Source: Chryseosolibacter sp035628595 (GTDB lineage: Bacteria; Bacteroidota; Bacteroidia; Cytophagales; Cyclobacteriaceae). From it: a stretch of DNA of 14,111 bases. The translations under genes and the position numbers were made by a program. Within the stretch, counting starts at the first letter, position 1, and each line of letters begins with the position of its first letter. The notes beneath the pieces are model-generated. The model was not told where the DNA came from, did no database searches, and was given only the letters and a program-made list of their open reading frames with translations. Below, in pieces: positions 1 through 7,579 of the stretch. The DNA lies in assembly GCA_035628595.1 (NCBI GenBank), contig DASPJN010000166.1, positions 1 to 14,111 of the forward strand, given 5' to 3'.

Positions 1-2
1 GC

Positions 3-32
3 AAAAAAGAAAAGCCCTCTGACGAAGGCTTT
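3..32 (-). terminator. Rho-independent terminator of the small minus-strand gene
   Basis: Read on the minus strand, AAAGCC (32-27) and GGCTTT (16-11) form a 6-bp stem around a 10-base loop. It is followed by a T-rich run interrupted by one C (10-3). It lies 22 bases after the stop codon of the minus-strand gene ending at 55, where an intrinsic terminator would be expected. The stem is short, so strength is uncertain. Confidence 0.65.
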
Positions 33-54
33 CAAAATTTCTTCACTAAGGTGT

Positions 55-240
55 TTACGCGACCACGAAGCAGCGGTTTAGAATCGCTTCGTGTTGATTC
101 CCAAAACTGGTGTAACACCAATTCTTGAGTTCCCAGATCTCATCCGCTATCAGTAATTTGATAGCTTTTCTCAGCTCTTTCTCGAATAAGAGCGCGTCAA
201 AACTCACTTTGCTAAGCACAGTCTTGACATAATTCAGCAT
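55..240 (-). CDS. Small conserved-looking hypothetical protein (about 61 aa)
   Basis: I do not recognise a named family. From the ATG at 240 the product is 61 residues, soluble and without signal peptide or membrane helix. It reads like a folded, mostly helical domain: a charged amphipathic N-terminal half (MLNYVKTVLSKVSFD, then EKELRKAIKLL) and an aromatic and Cys-containing C-terminal half (ELKNWCYTSFGNQ, NRCFVVA). The reading frame extends to a TTG at 285, but those extra 15 residues are hydrophobic and less protein-like, so I prefer the ATG. No Shine-Dalgarno sequence is visible, which is normal for Bacteroidetes. Support for a real gene comes from the protein-like composition and the intrinsic terminator just downstream (32-3). 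It is transcribed divergently from the BatD-like gene. Function unknown. Confidence 0.6.
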   Translation of the reverse strand: MLNYVKTVLSKVSFDALLFEKELRKAIKLLIADEIWELKNWCYTSFGNQHEAILNRCFVVA

Positions 241-285
241 AGCCAATGATGTAAGTGTTAGTTCAAAAAGTAATTCAGCTAACAA

Positions 286-451
286 GAGTTAAGTTATAAA
301 AAATATAAAGGAGCAAATACAAAATCGGCTTAATAATTTTTACCACCCATACCTTTATTGTTGCTGCAAATACCATTTTCTGGCATTTTTGCGCAATTAT
401 TATCCGGTGGGTTCGGTTATTTAGACGTTCAAACGGATTTCTTATTGTTCT
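286..451. promoter_or_regulatory. Divergent intergenic region upstream of the BatD-like gene
   Basis: This AT-rich gap separates the minus-strand small gene from the plus-strand BatD-like gene, so it should carry promoters for both. I see no clean TAnnTTTG element. An 8-bp palindrome TTGCGCAA lies at 389-396. No tRNA, riboswitch fold or open reading frame is apparent. Confidence 0.35.
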
Positions 452-1891
452 ATGAAGTTAACTTATTTTCTTGCTGGACTGTTTATTTCATTACTGTCGC
501 TTACGCAAACAGCGGCGCAGGACATTAAAATTTCATTAGGCCCTGATGAGATCGGCGAAAACCAGGGCTGGACGATCACGATCACAGCTTCGAATGAGCG
601 GCTTCGCAACTATGATAACTTTCCGGATATCGACGGGTTTCGCAAACGCGGCACTTCGACGCAATCAACAACAAACATCATTAACGGCCAGATATCATCG
701 TCGCAAAGTGTTATCATGACCTACGTTGCAACCAAGCAGGGAACAGTTACGGTGCCTTCGTTTAAAATGAAGGTGAACGATAAGATCATCAACGTCACGG
801 GTAAACGTGTCAAGGTTGGGCCACCTGTGCAGCAGCGTGATCCTTACAAAAGTTTTTTTGATCGCAATCCTGCCGACGACTTTTTCGGGAGAGGTGAAAC
901 AGAGTTTGTAGATACAAAAGACGATGCGTTCCTGGCAATCACAACTTCTAAAAACGAAGTCTATGTCGGTGAAGGATTCAATGCAACGTTATGCTTTTTT
1001 GTCTCGGAAGATAACCGTGCGCATCTTCAGTTTTACGATCTCGCAAAACAACTGACTGCGATCCTGAAAAAGATCAAGCCGGAAAACTGCTGGGAGGAAA
1101 ACTTCAACATCGAGAATATTGAAGGAGAAACGATTCAGCTGAATGGCAAGCAATACACGCAGTACAAAATTTATCAGGCGACGTTCTATCCTTTGAACGC
1201 CGAGCCAATTGTTTTCCCAAGCGTTGGACTTGAAATGATCAAGTATAAGGTGGCAAAGAATCCTTCATTCTTCGGTCAGAATCGTAAAGAGGATTTCAAG
1301 ACCTTTCATTCGCAGGAAAAACGGATTAAAGTGAAGGAGTTGCCGCCGCATCCGTTGAAAAATGTCGTGGCGGTTGGCGATTACCGCTTAACGGAAAATA
1401 TGCCAACAACAGACCTGGAAACAGGAAGAAGTGGCGCGTATACATTCAGCGTTTACGGTGAAGGCAATATCTCGGCAATTCAAAAACCAGTGATCAACAA
1501 TGATGGTAGTTTCGAATTTTATGAGCCAAACGTTAGGCAGGATGTCAATAGAAATAATGGTCGGGTCACCGGCACTAAATCGTTTAACTATTTTATGATC
1601 CCAAAGGAGCCAGGCACTTACGATCTCGGTGATTATTTTCAGCTGGTGTATTTTAATCCTGGCAAAGCAAGCTACGATACACTTAAATCGAAACTAACGG
1701 TTTACGTCACGGGCGAGAGTCGTAAGAATGAAGCAATTCAATCGAATGATCTCGGTAATTTTTATGATAAGATCGAGACTGCCGATAATTCGCTGATGCT
1801 GGTACAGGATATGAACTGGCAAAAGATCGCTTTCAATGTTTTTATGTTGGTTGTATTAAGCGCTTCCGTGTATCTTGTAATCAAAAAGTAA
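452..1891 (+). CDS. BatD-family exported membrane protein (stand-alone copy)
   Basis: BatD proteins belong to the Bat (Bacteroides aerotolerance) group, linked to oxidative-stress tolerance and envelope integrity; their molecular function is not settled. The 479-aa product has a signal peptide (hydrophobic residues 5-18, likely cut at A22|Q23), a long beta-rich periplasmic region, and one transmembrane helix at about 459-477 ending in a short Lys-Lys tail. The N-terminal domain has the BatD pattern of a 'NFPDIDGF' segment, then 'NGQISSSQS' and a 'Y-A-x(3)-G-x(3)-P-x-F' segment at about 57-107, resembling tandem Ig-like repeats. BatD is usually encoded in a moxR-batABCDE cluster and is often nearer 600 residues. 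Here it stands alone, is shorter, and lies 29 bases before aroC, suggesting co-transcription. It may be a paralogue with a separate role. Family assignment is good; function is inference. Confidence 0.85.
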   Translation: MKLTYFLAGLFISLLSLTQTAAQDIKISLGPDEIGENQGWTITITASNERLRNYDNFPDIDGFRKRGTSTQSTTNIINGQISSSQSVIMTYVATKQGTVTVPSFKMKVNDKIINVTGKRVKVGPPVQQRDPYKSFFDRNPADDFFGRGETEFVDTKDDAFLAITTSKNEVYVGEGFNATLCFFVSEDNRAHLQFYDLAKQLTAILKKIKPENCWEENFNIENIEGETIQLNGKQYTQYKIYQATFYPLNAEPIVFPSVGLEMIKYKVAKNPSFFGQNRKEDFKTFHSQEKRIKVKELPPHPLKNVVAVGDYRLTENMPTTDLETGRSGAYTFSVYGEGNISAIQKPVINNDGSFEFYEPNVRQDVNRNNGRVTGTKSFNYFMIPKEPGTYDLGDYFQLVYFNPGKASYDTLKSKLTVYVTGESRKNEAIQSNDLGNFYDKIETADNSLMLVQDMNWQKIAFNVFMLVVLSASVYLVIKK

Positions 1892-1920
1892 CAGGATACG
1901 CTTCATGTCCTGGGAATTTC

Positions 1921-3024
1921 ATGAGCAGTTCATTCGGTACAATCTTCAGGATCACAACATTTGGTGAATCACATGGCGCTGCCATCGGCGTTGTTGTTGA
2001 TGGATGTCCCGCGGGACTCGAAATAGACGAATCGTTTATTCAGTCAGAGCTCGAAAGACGAAGACCCGGGCAATCAAAAATTACCACGCAGCGAAAAGAA
2101 GCCGACAAGTGTAATCTGCTGAGCGGTGTCTTTGAAGGAAAATCTACCGGCGCACCGATAGCGATTGTCATTTTTAATGAGGATCAACGCAGCAAAGACT
2201 ATAGCCATATCGCAGAAGCGTTTCGCCCCTCACATGCCGACTATACTTACGATGTAAAATATGGCATTCGCGATTATCGCGGTGGCGGACGAAGCTCTGC
2301 GCGCGAGACAGCAGCACGTGTTGCCGCCGGAGCCATTGCAAAGCTATTGCTGAAAAAACTCGGTGTAACGGTTCAGGCTTTTGTCTCGCAGGTTGGTGAC
2401 ATCAAAACAGGGCATTATACAAATCTCGATTTATCGAAGACGGAAGATAACATAGTTCGTTGTCCGGATGTTGAAGTTGCCTCGCAGATGATCGCGTTGA
2501 TTGACCAGGTGCGTCTTGATCGTGACACGATCGGCGGCGTTGTAACAGGCGTTATTAAAAACGCCCCGGTTGGTCTTGGAGAGCCAGTGTTCGATAAACT
2601 TCATGCAGAGCTGGGCAAAGCCATGCTTGGGATCAACGCGGTGAAGGGCTTCGAATATGGTAGTGGGTTCGAGGGCGTATCCTTGCGCGGCTCCCAACAC
2701 AACGATGCATTTTACAACGACGGGGAGAAGATCAGAACGAAGACCAATTTATCCGGCGGCGTACAGGGTGGAATTTCCAATGGCGAGGATATTTATTTTA
2801 ATGTGGCGTTCAAGCCCGTAGCGACGATCATGCAGGATCAGGCATCAGTTGACAAAAATGGAACTGACGTGACGGTCTCTGGAAAAGGTCGCCATGATCC
2901 ATGCGTTGTACCGCGGGCCGTTCCAATTGTTGAAGCGATGGCTGCGCTGGTTATTGCTGATCTCTTTCTCAGAAACCAATCATCAAACATCAAAACCCTG
3001 ATACAGGGCGAAATTGTTCTTTAG
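1921..3024 (+). CDS. aroC: Chorismate synthase
   Basis: This enzyme catalyses the last step of the shikimate pathway, converting 5-enolpyruvylshikimate-3-phosphate to chorismate with reduced FMN, in the cytoplasm. The 367-aa length fits the family. Signature 1 is seen as GESHG at 15-19 followed by the G-V-V-V-D-G-C-P-A-G segment. Signature 2 spans 'RPSHADYTY' (102-110) and 'RGGGRSSARET' (120-130). The C-terminal signature is 'GRHDPC' (323-328). The two conserved His residues expected near the flavin are H18 and H105. The ATG at 1921 is supported because the standard N-terminus 'SFGTIFRITTFGESHG' begins immediately. It follows the BatD-like gene by 29 bases with no terminator between, so it is probably on the same transcript. 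No truncation or missing active-site residue is seen. Confidence 0.98.
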   Translation: MSSSFGTIFRITTFGESHGAAIGVVVDGCPAGLEIDESFIQSELERRRPGQSKITTQRKEADKCNLLSGVFEGKSTGAPIAIVIFNEDQRSKDYSHIAEAFRPSHADYTYDVKYGIRDYRGGGRSSARETAARVAAGAIAKLLLKKLGVTVQAFVSQVGDIKTGHYTNLDLSKTEDNIVRCPDVEVASQMIALIDQVRLDRDTIGGVVTGVIKNAPVGLGEPVFDKLHAELGKAMLGINAVKGFEYGSGFEGVSLRGSQHNDAFYNDGEKIRTKTNLSGGVQGGISNGEDIYFNVAFKPVATIMQDQASVDKNGTDVTVSGKGRHDPCVVPRAVPIVEAMAALVIADLFLRNQSSNIKTLIQGEIVL

Positions 3025-3116
3025 CATCCCGCAGTCACTAACATCTTACTTCGGGTACGTAGCATGAGTGCCGCTTTAAGATCTCTATCATCACCAGGCA
3101 TGCGCTTTTAACTGCT

Positions 3117-3139
3117 CATAAACTAAAACGAAGTTTATG
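3117..3139 (+). promoter_or_regulatory. Inverted repeat overlapping the start codon of the 70-aa membrane protein
   Basis: CATAAACT (3117-3124) and AGTTTATG (3132-3139) are perfect 8-bp reverse complements around a 7-base spacer. The right arm ends in the ATG of the downstream gene. In RNA this could form a hairpin hiding the start codon; in DNA it could be an operator. The arms are AT-rich, so the structure would be modest in stability. Confidence 0.4.
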
Positions 3140-3349
3140 AGAACGTTAGCAATTTTATTAATCGTAATTGGCGGCATTATGACCGTATTTACGGGGTTCA
3201 ACCTCGTCACCAAGAAAGAAGTAGCAGATATCGGCCCGATAGAGATCAATAAAACAGAGAAAACTCCCATTTACTGGTCGCCAATAACCGGCGTTATTCT
3301 ACTCGTCGCCGGGGTGATCATCATCGTTAGCAGCAAGCGCGGCACATAG
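3137..3349 (+). CDS. Small two-helix inner-membrane protein
   Basis: The 70-aa product has two hydrophobic helices, at about 4-20 and 47-65, joined by a polar segment containing 'DIGPIEINKTEKTP' (31-44), and ends in a short basic tail (SKRGT). The helix-loop-helix layout with the 'TGFNxVTKKxVxDIGPIEINK' type of loop matches small hypothetical membrane proteins I associate with Bacteroidetes; no function is established that I know of. The DUF3185 group of small two-helix proteins is a possible relative, but I cannot confirm it. The ATG at 3137 immediately precedes the first helix. The gene has its own 112-base upstream gap after aroC, and its start codon lies in an inverted repeat. Confidence 0.75.
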   Translation: MRTLAILLIVIGGIMTVFTGFNLVTKKEVADIGPIEINKTEKTPIYWSPITGVILLVAGVIIIVSSKRGT

Positions 3350-3352
3350 CCC

Positions 3353-3370
3353 GGGCGCAGAAATGCGCCT
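3353..3370 (+). terminator. GAAA-tetraloop hairpin after the 70-aa gene (possible terminator)
   Basis: Seven base pairs (3353-3359 with 3364-3370, one G-T pair) enclose a GAAA loop at 3360-3363. The hairpin starts 4 bases after the stop codon of the 70-aa gene. The following sequence (CTTCACAACC) lacks a T-run, so it is a weak intrinsic terminator at best; it could instead protect the 3' end of the transcript or be a Rho-dependent stop. Confidence 0.4.
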
Positions 3371-3475
3371 CTTCACAACCGACCATTGAATCCTTGAAAG
3401 CATCCGGAAGATAACTATATTGCGCCCTAGTTTGGCGACGGCTGTCGCTTCGAATGTTGGTTTTAATCGGTGCAA

Positions 3476-4891
3476 ATGGAACATGTCCCCGGGCCTAAAA
3501 AGAAGAATAGGCTTACATTATACATTATAATCGCGTTAATCGCCGGTATCGTAGTCGGGTATCTACTGAATAAGTATTACGTTTTCGACGATAATGAACA
3601 AATCCAGGCTTATGAAATCCGGATCGAGAAGGTTAATCACGAAATTGTCACAAATAAAGAAACAAGCGCTCTCGATTCCCTCAATGCTGTCAAGTTAGAG
3701 CTGGTCAATTCGCGAAACGAAGTCATTAGCAGCCGCGACGCGAAGGTTGAGCCCTTTGCGCTCATCGCCGATATTTTCCTCAGGTTAATCAAGATGGTTG
3801 TCGCACCACTGGTGCTCACGACGTTAATAGTGGGCGTGGCAAAACTTGGTGACATCAACTCCGTTGGCCGGATTGGCGGCAAAACGCTCTTATGGTTTCT
3901 TTCAGCATCCCTGTTGAGTTTGCTATTGGGTCTCGTGCTGGTGAATTGGTTCGAGCCTGGAATAGCAATGAACCTGCCCTTGCCTGAAGCCGATGACACA
4001 GGCATTACAAAGTCGGGCTTAACAATCAAGCAGTTTCTCTACCACATGTTTCCGACCAGCGTCATTGATGCGATGGCAAAAAATGAGATCCTGCAAATTG
4101 TGATCTTCGCCTTATTCTTCGGCGTTGCGACCGCAGCGATTGGCGAGCCCGGAAAGGTTCTTATAAAAGCCCTCGATGCGGCCGCGCATGCGATCTTGAA
4201 AATGACCGCTTACGTGATGAACTTCGCACCGATCGCTGTATTTGGAGCGATGGCTGCGATCATTGCAAAACAAGGCTTGTCTATCCTTAAAACGTATTCA
4301 CTGTTTATTGGAGAATTTTACTTCGGACTTTTCGTGTTATGGATCATCCTGATCACCGCGGGGATCTTAGTCGTCGGAAAGCGGATCATTAACCTGATCG
4401 AGCGGGTCAAAGAACCGATTCTTTTGGCTTTCAGTACATCAAGCAGCGAGGCAGCTTTCCCTAAAACAATGCAGGAATTGCAACGCTTCGGTTGCAAGGA
4501 TAAGATCGTGAGCTTTGTTCTCCCGCTGGGTTATTCGTTCAATCTCGATGGCAGTATGATGTATATGACGTTTGCGTCACTATTTATTGCACAGTCTTAT
4601 GGCATTGAACTTTCAATCGCAACCCAGTTAAGCATGTTGCTCGTGTTAATGGTGACAAGTAAGGGAATTGCCGGGGTGCCGCGTGCATCACTGGTGGTTA
4701 TCGCAGGTACATTGGTGACTTTCAATATTCCCGAAGCTGGCCTGGCATTATTGCTCGGCATTGATCCGCTTCTTGACATGGGGCGTAGCGCGACAAATGT
4801 TGTCGGTAACAGCATTGCAACCGCCGTTGTCAGCAAGTGGGAGAATTCACTTGGGGATCCTGAGCCCGATGTCGATCCGGCGGAAATTTGA
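3476..4891 (+). CDS. Dicarboxylate/amino acid:cation symporter (DAACS, GltP/DctA family)
   Basis: This inner-membrane secondary transporter most likely imports acidic amino acids or C4-dicarboxylates with H+ or Na+. Family motifs, numbered from the ATG at 3476 (471 aa): serine-rich re-entrant loop 'STSSSE' (320-325), 'NLDGS' (356-360, usually NMDGT), 'SKGIAGVPRAS' (396-406), and the substrate-binding helix 'DMGRSATN' (434-441). R437 occupies the place that in GltPh contacts the acidic side chain, arguing for an anionic substrate. Unusually, after the first helix (about 13-32) there is a hydrophilic stretch of roughly 55 residues (36-92), Glu/Lys/Asn-rich with coiled-coil-like spacing, before the conserved 'LRLIKMVVAPLV' segment; family members normally have a short loop here. 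The frame is also open to a GTG at 3470, two codons upstream; the ATG is preferred. The C-terminus is acidic (DPEPDVDPAEI). Confidence 0.93.
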   Translation: MEHVPGPKKKNRLTLYIIIALIAGIVVGYLLNKYYVFDDNEQIQAYEIRIEKVNHEIVTNKETSALDSLNAVKLELVNSRNEVISSRDAKVEPFALIADIFLRLIKMVVAPLVLTTLIVGVAKLGDINSVGRIGGKTLLWFLSASLLSLLLGLVLVNWFEPGIAMNLPLPEADDTGITKSGLTIKQFLYHMFPTSVIDAMAKNEILQIVIFALFFGVATAAIGEPGKVLIKALDAAAHAILKMTAYVMNFAPIAVFGAMAAIIAKQGLSILKTYSLFIGEFYFGLFVLWIILITAGILVVGKRIINLIERVKEPILLAFSTSSSEAAFPKTMQELQRFGCKDKIVSFVLPLGYSFNLDGSMMYMTFASLFIAQSYGIELSIATQLSMLLVLMVTSKGIAGVPRASLVVIAGTLVTFNIPEAGLALLLGIDPLLDMGRSATNVVGNSIATAVVSKWENSLGDPEPDVDPAEI

Positions 4892-4901
4892 TGCCGCTTC
4901 A

Positions 4902-4927
4902 TTGAACTTATATACGCCCTACTTTTG
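4902..4927 (+). promoter_or_regulatory. Candidate Bacteroidetes-type promoter of the Nfu gene
   Basis: TACTTTTG at 4920-4927 matches the Bacteroidetes -7 consensus TAnnTTTG exactly and lies 21 bases before the Nfu ATG, which would give a short leader. A TTG at 4902-4904 could be the -33 element, although its 15-base spacing is shorter than the usual 17-23. This suggests that the Nfu gene has its own promoter in the 57-base gap after the symporter gene. Confidence 0.45.
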
Positions 4928-4948
4928 TTGGAATAGAAAAACACTGTT

Positions 4949-5524
4949 ATGCTTCAGGCCGCACCCAAGAACGTTCACATTTACCTTGAATCGAATCCGA
5001 ATCCAAATTCGTTGAAATTTGTCGTGAATGAGATGCTTATCCCGGAAGGCATGAGCTTCGACTTCCCGGATGCAGAGAGCGCCGAAAATGCTCCACTCGC
5101 GAAAGAGCTATTTGCTTATGATTTTGTCGGACGCGTGTTCTACATGAGCAACTTTATCACTGTTACAAAGAAGGGTGACGTGGAATGGCTTGAGATCCAG
5201 GGCAAGATCAAGGACCATATCAAAAGTTTTCTTGAATCAGGTCGGTTTATCATTGAAGTAAACGAACCGGAGGCCGAAGCGCAGGAAGAAACTGAAACGA
5301 CAAAAAAAATTAAAACGATCCTCGATGAGTACATCAGGCCTGCCGTTGAGCAGGATGGCGGTGCCATTACATTTCACTCTTTCAAAGATGGTATCGTAAA
5401 AGTTAAACTTCAAGGCTCGTGCAGCGGTTGCCCTTCATCTACAGTAACGTTGAAAGCCGGCATCGAAAATCTTTTCAAGCGAATGATGCCGGACGAAGTT
5501 TACGGCGTGGAGGCATTCGGATAA
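4949..5524 (+). CDS. Nfu-type iron-sulfur cluster scaffold/carrier (Nfu_N + NifU-C domains)
   Basis: Nfu proteins receive an Fe-S cluster from the assembly machinery and hand it to target apoproteins in the cytoplasm. The 191-aa product has two domains. Residues about 8-100 form the Nfu N-terminal domain ('LESNPNPNSLKFV' at 13-25, 'YDFVGRVFYMSNFI' at 57-70). An acidic, Glu-rich linker (105-118) follows, then the NifU C-terminal domain (119-191) with the cluster-binding 'CSGC' at C158 and C161 within 'QGSCSGCPSST'. This N-plus-C arrangement resembles mitochondrial NFU1 and alphaproteobacterial proteins rather than E. coli NfuA, which has a degenerate A-type domain. Both cysteines are present, so it should be functional. 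The start is supported by a promoter-like TACTTTTG 21 bases upstream. No other Fe-S assembly gene is in the window. Confidence 0.95.
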   Translation: MLQAAPKNVHIYLESNPNPNSLKFVVNEMLIPEGMSFDFPDAESAENAPLAKELFAYDFVGRVFYMSNFITVTKKGDVEWLEIQGKIKDHIKSFLESGRFIIEVNEPEAEAQEETETTKKIKTILDEYIRPAVEQDGGAITFHSFKDGIVKVKLQGSCSGCPSSTVTLKAGIENLFKRMMPDEVYGVEAFG

Positions 5525-5610
5525 ATCTCAGTCCTGATCATTTCTCTGTTCTAGTCATCTTTTTCGTGTGGCTTAATATTTGCATCTTTAGGTAAGTAAT
5601 CCGCATATTT

Positions 5611-6432
5611 ATGATTGCACGTCTGACTGTTTGCTGCCTCCTTGTGAGTTTCTCCTTATCTGCGCAAACCTTGAAAGTCATGACTTATAATATCCGGTAT
5701 GATAATCCGGAAGATGGGCCCAATGCTTGGTCCATTCGCAAAGCCAAAGTTTTCGACATCATCAAAGAAAATGATCCTGACATTCTCGGAGTACAGGAAG
5801 CGTTGTATCATCAGGTAAAGGAACTAACTGCAGCCCGGGATAATATGCAGTATGTCGGCGTCGGGCGTGATGATGGCAGGATCAACGGTGAGTTTTCGCC
5901 AATTATTTTCAAGAAAGAAAGATTTGATCTTCAGGAACAAGGAACATTCTGGCTCTCTGAGACACCGGACATTCCGGGAAGCATCGGATGGGATGCGCAA
6001 ATTACGCGCGTCGCCACGTGGGCGCTATTGATCGATAAAGAAACGGCAAGAAAAATTCTCGCGGTGAACACACACTTCGATCACGTAGGGGAACAGGCAC
6101 GGCAAAAAAGCGCGGAGCTGATTAAAGAAAAGATCGTCGCTTTAGATTTCGAAGTGCCTGTTATCATCACAGGTGATTTCAATTTCACAAGAGAGGAGAA
6201 TCCATATTTCCTTCTCACCGATGGCATGACCGTTGAACTGATCGACCCGGCCCCGGAAATTACAGGAACCTATTGCACCTTTGAGGTTGGCACCGAATGT
6301 AAGGCGATCGACTACATCTTTGTAACAAACGAATGGAACGCTGATGGTTACACGGTGATTCAGGATAATGATGGAACCTACTTTCCTTCTGACCACCTTC
6401 CGGTGATGATTAGTCTTTCACTGATGGAGTAG
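5611..6432 (+). CDS. Secreted endonuclease/exonuclease/phosphatase (EEP) family hydrolase
   Basis: The EEP fold includes DNase I, exonuclease III, sphingomyelinases and inositol-phosphate phosphatases, all using a divalent metal to break phosphoester bonds. The 273-aa product keeps the catalytic set: N27 ('TYNIRYD'), E63 ('GVQEAL'), H155 ('NTHFDH'), D189 and N191 ('TGDFN'), D234 ('IDYIF'), and the D261-H262 pair ('SDHLP'). An N-terminal signal peptide (1-18, cut before Q19) sends it to the periplasm or outside. The 'DNPEDGPNAW' segment (31-40) after the first motif is typical of the Bacteroidetes secreted EEP subgroup of unknown substrate. It could be a nuclease, a sugar-phosphate or lipid phosphodiesterase; the sequence does not decide. 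A TAATATTTG sequence (5574-5582) resembles a -7 element. The AraC-type gene starts 13 bases downstream, suggesting one transcript. Confidence 0.9.
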   Translation: MIARLTVCCLLVSFSLSAQTLKVMTYNIRYDNPEDGPNAWSIRKAKVFDIIKENDPDILGVQEALYHQVKELTAARDNMQYVGVGRDDGRINGEFSPIIFKKERFDLQEQGTFWLSETPDIPGSIGWDAQITRVATWALLIDKETARKILAVNTHFDHVGEQARQKSAELIKEKIVALDFEVPVIITGDFNFTREENPYFLLTDGMTVELIDPAPEITGTYCTFEVGTECKAIDYIFVTNEWNADGYTVIQDNDGTYFPSDHLPVMISLSLME

Positions 6433-6445
6433 CATCTGATCGAAT

Positions 6446-7579
6446 ATGCCATACAAGATCGATCTGTTTGCATTGTTTATATTTTTAGGAATCGTCCAGG
6501 CGCTTTTTCTTTCGCTTTTCTTTTTGTCGCCACAGAACCGGAAACTTCACGCCAACTTTTTTTACGGAATTCTCCTGATCAGCATCGCGCTTTGCAGCCT
6601 GGAAATATTTTTAATGTATTCCGGCTATATCATTAACGTTCTTCATCTTGTTGATTTTTCTGAACCAATTTCCTTTGTCATCGGGCCGGCGTTTTACCTC
6701 ATGGTTGTCAGTGTTAGCAGGGGAAAAGTATCGGCAAGTCATTACCTGCATTTTGTTTTGCCGTTGATCTATCTGCTGTTGGTATTTCCCTTTTTCCTTC
6801 TCCCCGAAGACGTGAAGTATAACTCATGGGTTGAGTCTTACGATTTGAATCTCCCATACAGACCATTCAGTGACGAAGACCCGCGTATGTTCTGGATTAC
6901 TGATCATCATACGTTACTTACTTTTATAAGCGTGATCCTCTACGGGCTTTTGTCGCTTGTTGAAGTAATACGCGCATTTCGTTCGCGAGGTGAATCGTTT
7001 TTAGCAACACAAATCCCTGCGCTTAAAAGTTTGCGCACTGGCGTCTTTCATGTAGGCCTGGCGTTGGTTATTACAGGCGTGATAAAAATGCTTAACAAGA
7101 ACGATACAGGCGATCATATTTTTGCGGCATATCTTTCAGTAATCATTTATATCACAAGCTTCAGGGTGATGAAGGGCTCGGGATTTTTCCGATCCACGGG
7201 ATTTCCAGAAGCAGAAAAGCCCAAGGCGTCACTTGTGAGTCCCGACCAGCAACAGCAGATCGTTGAACGATTGAATACAGTAATGCGTGAGCAAAAGCCA
7301 TTTTTAAAAACAGATTTTTCGCTTCCGGGACTAGCATTGCTCACGGGTACTTCCGTTCATGCGCTGTCTTTTATCATCAACACGGTTTTTAAAAAATCTT
7401 TCTTCGAACTCACCGCCGAGTATCGCATAGAATACGCAAAAGACTTATTGCGCGTGAAGAAGAATATCAAAGTGGACGAAATTGCTGAGCAGGTCGGTTA
7501 CAATTCACGCTCGTCATTCACGACAGCTTTTAAAAAAATTACCGGAAAGACACCTTCCGAGTACCGCGACCAGGTGTGA
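6446..7579 (+). CDS. Membrane-bound AraC-family transcriptional regulator
   Basis: The 377-aa product joins a hydrophobic N-terminal half to a C-terminal AraC DNA-binding domain. Residues about 7-240 contain roughly seven membrane helices (clear ones near 7-28, 38-58, 74-92, 100-119, 157-175, 198-214, 225-240). Residues about 285-375 hold the two helix-turn-helix units: 'LALLTGTSVHALSFIIN' at 296-312 and 'KVDEIAEQVGYNSRSSFTT' at 342-360, ending in the standard 'FKKITGKTPSEYR' at 362-374. Such membrane-AraC proteins are common in Bacteroidetes and are thought to sense an envelope or lipophilic signal while bound to DNA. The gene follows the EEP hydrolase by 13 bases and probably shares its transcript; the hydrolase or the convergent serine hydrolase are candidate targets, by proximity only. 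It ends 4 bases from the convergent lipoprotein gene. Confidence 0.92.
   Translation: MPYKIDLFALFIFLGIVQALFLSLFFLSPQNRKLHANFFYGILLISIALCSLEIFLMYSGYIINVLHLVDFSEPISFVIGPAFYLMVVSVSRGKVSASHYLHFVLPLIYLLLVFPFFLLPEDVKYNSWVESYDLNLPYRPFSDEDPRMFWITDHHTLLTFISVILYGLLSLVEVIRAFRSRGESFLATQIPALKSLRTGVFHVGLALVITGVIKMLNKNDTGDHIFAAYLSVIIYITSFRVMKGSGFFRSTGFPEAEKPKASLVSPDQQQQIVERLNTVMREQKPFLKTDFSLPGLALLTGTSVHALSFIINTVFKKSFFELTAEYRIEYAKDLLRVKKNIKVDEIAEQVGYNSRSSFTTAFKKITGKTPSEYRDQV

Noticed and set aside
3637..4029. A 130-codon minus-strand frame under the symporter gene.
   Set aside because: The opposite strand encodes a well-supported transporter; this frame is a shadow with no recognisable motif.
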